From: an uncultured Pelagibacteraceae bacterium
GTDB taxonomy: Bacteria; Pseudomonadota; Alphaproteobacteria; Pelagibacterales; Pelagibacteraceae
Assembly (NCBI GenBank): GCA_902619745.1
Contig: CACNFL010000005.1
Location: 1 to 60,763, forward strand
Direction of reading: 5' to 3'
DNA length: 60,763 nt
In this document: one piece after another, positions 55,158-60,763 of the stretch
Position numbering within the stretch: position 1 is the first letter of the stretch
Layout: each line of letters starts with the position of its first letter
Position numbers and translations under genes: made by a program
The notes under the pieces: generated by a model
Told to the model about the DNA's origin: nothing
What the model saw: the letters and a program-made list of their open reading frames with translations, nothing else
Databases searched by the model: none

Positions 55158-55424
55158 AAATAAGTAATATTAATTATTGTAGTTGTAATATATCTTGTGA
55201 ATAAAGGTGATTATTTTTTATAAACATTATATCCACATTTTATCATTACTCTATGTGACTAAAATTGTTTAAAATGAAGCTTTTTTTAGCATGTTAATTT
55301 TTGTGGATTGTTTTGCTCTATTTATTATTAATGTTAATAAATTGTAGTTTTTACAAGGTTAATTTAAGAAATTTTGAATTGTTTAATTTAATTAAAATAA
55401 TACAAATTTACTAACATTTTATTC
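55158..55424. other. Predicted chromosomal replication origin (oriC)
   Basis: This 267-bp spacer has no coding potential and separates leftward hemE from rightward ppsR. In Caulobacter and Rickettsia oriC lies between hemE and the ppsR/DUF299 homologue, followed by maf-aroE-coaE-dnaQ-secB, exactly the order here. Matches to the DnaA box TTATNCACA are TTATTCACA at 55196-55204 (minus strand, perfect), ATATCCACA at 55229-55237 (one mismatch), TTAGTCACA at 55254-55262 (minus, one mismatch) and CAATCCACA at 55302-55310 (minus, two mismatches). The right half (55311-55424) is almost pure A/T with repeated GTTAAT, suitable for unwinding. Genes on each side point mostly away. Confidence 0.85.
55196..55204 (-). 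promoter_or_regulatory. Perfect DnaA box in oriC
   Basis: The minus strand reads TTATTCACA, an exact match to the TTATNCACA consensus. It is the leftmost of four box-like sites spaced 33, 25 and 48 bp apart (start to start). Confidence 0.7.
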
Positions 55425-56252
55425 ATGAGCAATACATATCAAATATATTTAATTTCTGATTCAACCGGTGAAACCTTAGATAGAATTTTTCTAGCTCTTA
55501 AGGCTCAATTTTTAAATATAGAATATAAGGTTCACTCTTATTCTTTTACAAGAACAGAAAACCAAATTTTGAAAATTTTAGAAGATGCAGAAAAGAACAC
55601 TAATTCAATAATTTTATATACTATCGTGGACAACAACTTAGCTAAATATCTGGCAAATGTAAGTGAAGATAAAAAAATTCCATGTTTTGGTGTTCTTGGA
55701 AACTTAATTTTAAATTTTTCAAAAATTCTTAATCAAAAAGCAACTCATGAACCGAGCGGTCAACACATATTGAATGAAGAATATTATGACAGAATAGAAG
55801 CAATTCAATTTACCATGAATCACGACGATGGAAATTTAATAAATGAAGTAGATAAATCAGATATTATTCTTGTGGGTGTAAGCAGAACCAGTAAAACACC
55901 CACATCTATTTATTTGGCGAACAAGGGATTTAAGACATCAAATATTCCTTTAGTAAATGAAAACTCATTACCCGAAACTCTCAAAAAAAATCCTAAAATG
56001 GCTTGTGTAGTAGGATTAAGTACCGAGCCTGAAAGATTAGCTGACTTAAGAAAAAATAGAATGAATTCACTAAAAGAAACAGAAAGTACACAATATACAG
56101 ACTTGGAAAATATCAAAAAAGAGGTGTTAGATGCTAAAAGAACATTTAAAAAATATAAATGGCCTCTTATAGATGTAACAAGGAAATCTGTTGAAGAAAC
56201 AGCAGCTTCTATAATTAAAATCCACGAAATATATTTAAACAATGCTAAATAA
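55425..56252 (+). CDS. ppsR: PEP synthase/PPDK regulatory kinase-phosphorylase (DUF299)
   Basis: This 275-residue bifunctional protein phosphorylates and dephosphorylates phosphoenolpyruvate synthase or pyruvate phosphate dikinase. The P-loop-like motif GVSRTSKTPTSIYLANKG is at about 150-167, and the N-terminal YLISDSTGETLDRIF is the family signature. It is the first rightward gene after the predicted origin (RP001 position). It overlaps maf by 11 bases. Whether the target is PEP synthase or PPDK cannot be decided here. Confidence 0.93.
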   Translation: MSNTYQIYLISDSTGETLDRIFLALKAQFLNIEYKVHSYSFTRTENQILKILEDAEKNTNSIILYTIVDNNLAKYLANVSEDKKIPCFGVLGNLILNFSKILNQKATHEPSGQHILNEEYYDRIEAIQFTMNHDDGNLINEVDKSDIILVGVSRTSKTPTSIYLANKGFKTSNIPLVNENSLPETLKKNPKMACVVGLSTEPERLADLRKNRMNSLKETESTQYTDLENIKKEVLDAKRTFKKYKWPLIDVTRKSVEETAASIIKIHEIYLNNAK

Positions 56253-56826
56253 AATTATTCTTGCTTCAAAAAGTGAGGTTAGAAAAGAAATTTTAGATAA
56301 AAATAATATCAAAAGTGTTGTTATGCCATCAAATGTGGATGAGGATATAGTTAAAGAAAGTTTAATTAAAGAAAAAGCTACGCCAGAAATCATCTCAAAA
56401 AATCTAGCAGAGTTAAAAGCAAACAAGGTCAGTATGAAAAAAACTGATGAAATTGTTTTAGGTGCTGACAGCGTGATAGACTTAAACGGTGAACTAATAT
56501 CAAAGCCAGAAAATCGAGAAGAGGCGATGAAAATATTAAAGAAACTTAATGGCAAATCACATTTTTTAATAAGTTCTGTCTGCGTATCAAAGAATGGATC
56601 AATGATCTGGAATCACACTGAAAAAGCTAAACTTAAAATGAAAAATTTATCTGATGATGAGTTAAAAAATTACTTATCAAAAATACCTGACGAAACGCTT
56701 TATGCATACAATGTTTACCAAATAGAGGGCATAGGTAGAAATTTGTTTACAAGCATAGAGGGAGACGAAGATACAATTATGGGTCTACCTGTTAAAAAAA
56801 TTAAGGAATACATAAGTTCATTGTAA
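56242..56826 (+). CDS. maf: Maf-family nucleotide pyrophosphatase
   Basis: This 194-residue Maf/YhdE-type protein hydrolyses dTTP/UTP or modified nucleotides. Motifs are IILASKSEVRKEILDKN at the N-terminus, the catalytic GADSVIDLNGE and the C-terminal GIGRNLFTSIEGDEDTIMGLP. It overlaps ppsR (11 bases) and aroE (1 base) in the origin-flanking operon. Confidence 0.93.
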   Translation: MLNKIILASKSEVRKEILDKNNIKSVVMPSNVDEDIVKESLIKEKATPEIISKNLAELKANKVSMKKTDEIVLGADSVIDLNGELISKPENREEAMKILKKLNGKSHFLISSVCVSKNGSMIWNHTEKAKLKMKNLSDDELKNYLSKIPDETLYAYNVYQIEGIGRNLFTSIEGDEDTIMGLPVKKIKEYISSL

Positions 56827-57620
56827 TGAAAAAATATTTTGTAATTGGCAATCCCATTGATCATTCTTTATCACCCAAACTTCACAACTATTGGCTTAAA
56901 GAAAACAATATTGATGCTATTTATGATAAAAAAAAGATTGATGAGAAAGATTTGCTAAATACAATTTTAGAGGTCAAAGAAAAAAAAGCAGAAGGTATCA
57001 ACGTTACCGTCCCATTTAAAAAATTAGTAATTCCTTATTTAGACAAATTAAGCCAGGAGGCAGAACAAACTCAATCAGTAAACACAATTACTTTTGATAA
57101 TGGCGATCTAGTTGGACATAATACGGATATTAGTGGTTTTGATACTGCGATTAAAAAGTTAAACTTTAAAATGAAGGGTAAGAAAGTTTTAATTTTGGGG
57201 GCTGGTGGTGTAGTTCCCTCAATAATTTTTGCCTTAAAAAATATGGATGTTCAAGAGATTATAATTAGCAATAGAACTAGAGAGAAGGCAGAAAATTTGA
57301 AAGATTTATTTGATAACATTAAAATTATAGAATGGGGGGATTTGACAGATTTTCATATGGTAATAAATGCAACAAGTCTTGGTTTAAATAATGAAACAAT
57401 AGATTTAGATTTTTCAAGTTTAGGGCATGATAAATTATTTTATGACGTAATTTATAATCCTCAAGAAACTCGTTTTTTGAAAATGGGGAAACAATTGGGA
57501 TATAAGACAGAAAATGGAAAAACCATGTTTGTTTATCAGGCTTTAGAAGCATTTAAATTATGGCACAATATAGAACCAAAAGTTAATACAGACACATTTA
57601 AGCTTTTAGATAATGATTAG
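56826..57620 (+). CDS. aroE: Shikimate dehydrogenase
   Basis: AroE reduces 3-dehydroshikimate to shikimate with NADPH in aromatic amino acid synthesis. The 264-residue protein keeps the substrate motif DHSLSPKLHNYW, catalytic K65 (NVTVPFKK) and D101 (GHNTDISGF), and the nucleotide loop LGAGGVVPSIIFAL. All key residues are present. It overlaps coaE by eight bases. Confidence 0.95.
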   Translation: MKKYFVIGNPIDHSLSPKLHNYWLKENNIDAIYDKKKIDEKDLLNTILEVKEKKAEGINVTVPFKKLVIPYLDKLSQEAEQTQSVNTITFDNGDLVGHNTDISGFDTAIKKLNFKMKGKKVLILGAGGVVPSIIFALKNMDVQEIIISNRTREKAENLKDLFDNIKIIEWGDLTDFHMVINATSLGLNNETIDLDFSSLGHDKLFYDVIYNPQETRFLKMGKQLGYKTENGKTMFVYQALEAFKLWHNIEPKVNTDTFKLLDND

Positions 57621-58182
57621 AATTGGAATTTTAGGAGATATAGGCTCAGGAAAAAGCTATGTTGCCAAAAACTTTGGATATCCAGTGTTTAATGCGGATT
57701 ACGAAGTCTCAAAACTTTATAAAAAAGATAAAAAAATTTTTATTAAATTAAATAAAATATTACCAAAATATATTCATTCATTTCCAATAAATAAAAATGA
57801 AATCACGAACGCTATTTTGAGTAATAAAAATAATTTAAAAAAAATAGTTACAATTGTTCACAAAGAAATTAGAAAAAAAATGAAACTATTTTTAAATAAA
57901 AATAAAAATAAAAAAGCTATTATATTTGATATTCCTTTATTGCTAGAAAATAAACTATATCGCAAAAATGATTTACTAATTTTTATAGAATCAAGAAAAA
58001 AAGATATTGAAAAAAAATTAAAAAAAAGACCAGGCTATAACAGAAAATTAATCAATAAATTTAAAAAATTACAATTTTCAGCTCAATATAAAAAAAAAAG
58101 ATCACATTTTATAATAAAAAACAATTTTACAAAAAAATCAATTAAAGTTGCTATAAAAAATATTTTAAATAAAATTTTTTAG
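57613..58182 (+). CDS. coaE: Dephospho-CoA kinase
   Basis: CoaE performs the last step of coenzyme A synthesis. The 189-residue protein has the P-loop GDIGSGKSYVAKNFGYPVFNAD at the N-terminus and FDIPLLLENKLY in the middle, matching the family. The C-terminal third is extremely lysine/asparagine-rich, reflecting AT pressure. It is slightly shorter than the usual 200 or so. dnaQ begins directly after the stop. Confidence 0.9.
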   Translation: MIRIGILGDIGSGKSYVAKNFGYPVFNADYEVSKLYKKDKKIFIKLNKILPKYIHSFPINKNEITNAILSNKNNLKKIVTIVHKEIRKKMKLFLNKNKNKKAIIFDIPLLLENKLYRKNDLLIFIESRKKDIEKKLKKRPGYNRKLINKFKKLQFSAQYKKKRSHFIIKNNFTKKSIKVAIKNILNKIF

Positions 58183-58791
58183 ATGAAAGAAATAGTTTTA
58201 GACACAGAAACCACAGGTATCTCAGTTCAAGAAGGACACAGAATTGTTGAAATAGGATGTATTGAATTGGATAACTTAGTACCAACAAAAAATAAATTTC
58301 ATTGCTATTTAAATCCTGAAAGGAAAGTTTCTGACAAAGCTTTTCAGGTGCACGGTTATTCAGATGAATTTCTGTCAAAACATAAAAAATTTAAAGAAGT
58401 TCAAGAGGACTTTTTAAAATTTATTGAAAACAAAAGACTAATTATCCATAATGCAGAATTTGATATTTCTCATTTAAACAACGAACTAATAATTGCCGGA
58501 AAAGATAAAATTAAAAATGAAATAATTGATACTTTAAATATAGCAAGAGATAAATTTCCAGGGTCACCAATTAGTTTGGACGCTCTATGTAAAAGGTATA
58601 GAATAGATAACTCAAGAAGAAAACACCATACAGCTCTAATTGATTGTGATCTTCTGGCAAAAGTCTACATTAATTTAATTGATCAAAAAGAGCCAACATT
58701 TATTTTTAAAAACGAAGATAATGGTGAGACTAAAAATACATTTTCAAAAGCAAATTATTTTAAAAAAAGTTATATTACCCTCAGAAAGTGA
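58183..58791 (+). CDS. dnaQ: DNA polymerase III epsilon (3'-5' proofreading exonuclease)
   Basis: DnaQ proofreads for the replicative polymerase. The 202-residue protein has the ExoI motif VLDTETTGI (D7, E9), ExoII IHNAEFDISHLNNEL and ExoIII HHTALIDCDLLAKVY. The tail is shorter than in E. coli (243), so the alpha-binding linker is reduced. The position after coaE and before secB is the conserved origin-flanking order. Confidence 0.94.
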   Translation: MKEIVLDTETTGISVQEGHRIVEIGCIELDNLVPTKNKFHCYLNPERKVSDKAFQVHGYSDEFLSKHKKFKEVQEDFLKFIENKRLIIHNAEFDISHLNNELIIAGKDKIKNEIIDTLNIARDKFPGSPISLDALCKRYRIDNSRRKHHTALIDCDLLAKVYINLIDQKEPTFIFKNEDNGETKNTFSKANYFKKSYITLRK

Positions 58792-58827
58792 AATAAAAAA
58801 TCATAAAAATTATTTAATAAAATATTT

Positions 58828-58844
58828 AAAAAAAAATTTTTTTT
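58828..58844. terminator. A9T8 tract between dnaQ and secB
   Basis: Nine A residues followed by eight T residues form a perfect AT palindrome between the convergent dnaQ and secB ends. It gives U-runs on both strands, but no GC stem is present. It may help termination or just reflect composition. Confidence 0.3.
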
Positions 58845-59271
58845 AATTTTGCCTTCTGTTATATAAGTCTTCAAAATTTATTTTTTTTTCAAATTGTACC
58901 TGTGTAAAACCAGAGCTGTGTAATAGGCTTAAAAAAGATTTTTCTAAAAAAGGATAAATTTCATTTTGTACATCACAAAGTATAATTTTCTCTAATTCTT
59001 TTTTTTCTGTAATTTTTTCATCTATTTTCACTACCGTTACATTGGTCATTTCAAAATAGGATTTCTTTTCGTTTTCCTTGCTGTCTCTAAATTTAAATAT
59101 TGTATCAATTTCTACATGTTTATTTTTCAAAGCTTTTGAAGTTATGTCGATCACTAGTTGATAATTTGATATGTTATTTTTAACAAAAAAATAAGTTTCT
59201 ACATTTGGTGTTTCACTAGAAATGTCTCTTAAAAATTGTGTAACAATTTTATAATTTTTTGTCATTGTCAT
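58843..59271 (-). CDS. secB: Export chaperone SecB
   Basis: SecB keeps preproteins unfolded and hands them to SecA. The 142-residue protein matches by its N-terminal VTQFLRDISSETPNVETYF and the CDVQNEIYPFLEKSFLSLLHSSGFTQVQFEKINF-like C-terminal half. In Caulobacter and relatives secB lies on the opposite strand after dnaQ near the origin, as here. Its start overlaps fxsA by 23 bases. Confidence 0.93.
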   Translation of the reverse strand: MTMTKNYKIVTQFLRDISSETPNVETYFFVKNNISNYQLVIDITSKALKNKHVEIDTIFKFRDSKENEKKSYFEMTNVTVVKIDEKITEKKELEKIILCDVQNEIYPFLEKSFLSLLHSSGFTQVQFEKKINFEDLYNRRQN

Positions 59272-59677
59272 CCTCTATATCCTCAAACTCACCATCTATA
59301 AAATTATTTTTTTGTCTAGCGTTATTGTTATTAAATTTCTTAGAAATTTTTCTAAACAAAAATTTTCTAGTAAACGGGAAAATTAATAAAAATCCCATTA
59401 GATCTGTTAAAAATCCTGGGATGATTAATAATAAAGCTGCAAAAGCAATCCCTGCTCCAGATAAGATTTCATAACCCATAGGCTCATTTTTACTTAACTG
59501 AATAAATCCGGATTTAAGAGTTTTAAGTCCTTCATATTTAGCATAATAAACACCAATAATAGCAGTTGAGAAGATTAATAATATGGTAGTAAGAGCACCA
59601 ATCTCAGAACCGATACTAATAAACAGATAAATTTCAATTATAGTGAAACAGATTAAAGTAATTAGTATTGGGCCCAT
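59249..59677 (-). CDS. fxsA: FxsA family membrane protein
   Basis: This 142-residue inner-membrane protein has hydrophobic segments at about 3-22, 27-47 and 75-102, and the family pattern GPILITLICFTIIEIYLFI...GPGFLTD-like IIPGFLTDLMGFLLIFP. FxsA (suppressor of F exclusion) has no firm molecular function. The acidic C-terminal tail overlaps the secB start. The secB-fxsA-Tim44 grouping is common in Alphaproteobacteria. Confidence 0.9.
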   Translation of the reverse strand: MGPILITLICFTIIEIYLFISIGSEIGALTTILLIFSTAIIGVYYAKYEGLKTLKSGFIQLSKNEPMGYEILSGAGIAFAALLLIIPGFLTDLMGFLLIFPFTRKFLFRKISKKFNNNNARQKNNFIDGEFEDIEDDNDKKL

Positions 59678-59735
59678 TTGTCCATAATCTAAATTGCTAG
59701 TTGAAATTAATCAACAGAGTAATTACTATAAAGTT

Positions 59736-60332
59736 ATGAATTATAGTTTTGAATATATAGATATTATTTTACTTGCAATGATTGCTGGTTTTATTTTTCT
59801 AAGGTTGAGAGGAATACTTGGAAAAAGAACTGGTTTTGAGGGAAAAGCACCTCCACAATTTCAAGAAGTACTAAAAAAAGTTAAGACAAATAAAAAGACA
59901 GAAACCAAGGAAAATTTCGACGAGATTGCTCAAAAGGAATTTTTAAAAGGAGCTAAAATAGCATACGAAACTATAATCACAGATTTTAGTGATAACGATA
60001 ACAAAATTACGACAAGTAGAACTCTACTTAATAATGAAATATTTGATCAATTTAACAAGGCTTTGAAAGAAAGAATTAAAAGAGGTCATGAAGCCGAAAT
60101 TACTTTTATTGGGGTAAATTCTGCAAAAATAAAAGAACATAAAAAAATTGGAAACATACTTAATGTTACTGTGGATTTTATAGCTGAAGTAATTACATGT
60201 ATTAGAGATAAAGAGAAAAAAATTGTTTCGGGAGATCCAGAAAAAATTAAAAAAATATATGATACTTGGGTATTTTCAAGAGACACAACATCAGCAAACC
60301 CTAACTGGCAGCTAGTAAATATTTTAACTTAA
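59736..60332 (+). CDS. Tim44-like domain membrane-anchored protein
   Basis: This 198-residue protein has an N-terminal membrane anchor (about 8-22, DIILLAMIAGFIFLRLRGILG), the conserved GKRTG motif, a short linker and a Tim44/MRPL45-type domain (about 60-198). Bacterial Tim44-like proteins (TimA) are related to the mitochondrial import factor and bind membranes or periplasmic partners. The ATG at 59736 is chosen because the family begins MNYSFEYIDII; an upstream TTG-type start would add unconserved residues. The Smr gene follows directly. Confidence 0.88.
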   Translation: MNYSFEYIDIILLAMIAGFIFLRLRGILGKRTGFEGKAPPQFQEVLKKVKTNKKTETKENFDEIAQKEFLKGAKIAYETIITDFSDNDNKITTSRTLLNNEIFDQFNKALKERIKRGHEAEITFIGVNSAKIKEHKKIGNILNVTVDFIAEVITCIRDKEKKIVSGDPEKIKKIYDTWVFSRDTTSANPNWQLVNILT

Positions 60333-60746
60333 TTGAATAATAAAATATCAGATAAAGATAAAAAAGATTGGCAAAATTTTTTATCTAAAAAAGAAAAGTT
60401 ACCAGATAAAGATAATTCTCAGACTAAATATAAGTCCATAAAAATATCAGAAATTGATCTGCATGGATTTACTTTAGATGAAGCAAATAAAACAGTAGAG
60501 AGATTAATTAACAAAAGTTATGACGAAGGAGTAAGTAAAATTAGAATAGTAACTGGAAAAGGTCTTCACTCGGATAATGAAAAAAATCCATATATTTCAA
60601 AAGATTTTAGTATTTTGAAATATTCGGTCCCTGAACATATCAAAAAAAATAATGAGTTAATGAAATTAATAATTGAATTTAAAGAAGCATCGAGTCATGA
60701 TGGAGGAGAGGGGGCTTTTTATATACATTTAAAAAAAAATAAATGA
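60333..60746 (+). CDS. Smr-domain protein
   Basis: This 137-residue protein has a small MutS-related (Smr) domain, a putative endonuclease fold. Motifs are EIDLHGFTLDEA (40-51) and VTGKGLHS (73-80) with a C-terminal GAFYIHLKK strand. The start is TTG, directly abutting the stop of the Tim44-like gene; the first internal Met is much later. The role in bacteria is uncertain; RNA or branched-DNA cleavage has been proposed for the family. Confidence 0.88.
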   Translation: MNNKISDKDKKDWQNFLSKKEKLPDKDNSQTKYKSIKISEIDLHGFTLDEANKTVERLINKSYDEGVSKIRIVTGKGLHSDNEKNPYISKDFSILKYSVPEHIKKNNELMKLIIEFKEASSHDGGEGAFYIHLKKNK

Positions 60747-60763
60747 TTGTTTGGTTAGCCTCA
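60743..60763 (+). CDS. Start of a further gene, cut by window edge
   Basis: An ATG overlaps the Smr stop in ATGA and opens MIVWLAS before the window ends. The four-base overlap is the common coupling pattern in this genome. From memory, sulfotransferase-type proteins often begin MIVWLASYPKSG, but seven codons cannot establish this. Confidence 0.35.

Noticed and set aside
55158..55424. CtrA-type TTAA-N7-TTAA sites in the predicted origin, as in Caulobacter
   Set aside because: TTAA occurs several times but not with seven-base spacing; TTAA frequency is high in this composition.
1..60763. tRNA, rRNA, tmRNA, CRISPR arrays, IS elements and prophage
   Set aside because: No spacer is large enough and suitable for a tRNA cloverleaf, no regularly spaced repeats, and no transposase, integrase or phage structural motifs were seen.

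Overview
This 60.8 kb window comes from a very AT-rich, gene-dense alphaproteobacterial chromosome. The protein families, the gene order and the extreme compaction (overlapping starts and stops, almost no spacers, very short versions of conserved proteins) point to the SAR11 / Pelagibacterales group. I saw no rRNA, tRNA, CRISPR array, prophage or insertion sequence. Most genes are housekeeping genes in orders conserved across Alphaproteobacteria.

Layout. (1) 1-2.8 kb: the 3' end of an SH3-domain protein gene, then a leftward operon of rubrerythrin, an Fe-S oxidoreductase and a DUF3501 protein. (2) 2.9-5.9 kb: the iron regulator irr, divergent from fabA-fabB-fabI (unsaturated fatty acid synthesis). 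(3) 6-18.9 kb: a long leftward information-processing block, tsaB-fur-miaB-phoH-ybeY-lnt-metK-nusA-infB-rbfA-rpsO-pnp; several genes usual in this block (rimP, trmB, the ylxR-type gene, truB, rimI) are missing from their normal positions. (4) 18.9-29.7 kb: envelope and metabolism genes (polysaccharide deacetylase, Bax-like glucosaminidase, nfuA, trpS, murJ, maeB, a BON lipoprotein, rsmI, an LpoA-like protein, rdgB). (5) 29.7-36 kb: grpE-dnaK-dnaJ-dapB-nth-sugar kinase, with an RpoH-type promoter before dnaK and a frameshifted nth. (6) 36-39.5 kb: a very small ArfA-like ribosome-rescue gene, an orphan winged-helix regulator, an L,D-transpeptidase-like protein, a YggS-family protein, a ThiE-like protein and a porin. 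(7) 39.5-55.2 kb: DUF3576-leuS-lptE-holA (rightward), then parB-parA-rsmG-mnmG-mnmE-OGT-like-rho-hemJ-hemH-hemE (leftward), with a perfect parS site inside rsmG. (8) 55.2-60.8 kb: a 267-bp gene-free AT-rich spacer with DnaA-box-like sites, then ppsR-maf-aroE-coaE-dnaQ rightward, secB-fxsA leftward, and a Tim44-domain gene and a Smr-domain gene rightward.

The hemE | spacer | ppsR-maf-aroE-coaE-dnaQ-secB arrangement matches the Caulobacter/Rickettsia chromosomal origin, so the 55.16-55.42 kb spacer is very probably oriC, with the parABS centromere system about 9 kb to its left. Other points of note: a pair of near-identical Irr-box-like operators upstream of rubrerythrin and irr/fabA; a terminator-like hairpin directly in front of the nusA ribosome binding site; an unusually short tsaB whose 5' end is antisense to a signal-peptide coding sequence; two divergent genes whose start codons form one ATGCAT palindrome; and four convergent gene pairs whose stop codons interlock in TTAA. 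All calls are from reading the sequence; no database search was run.
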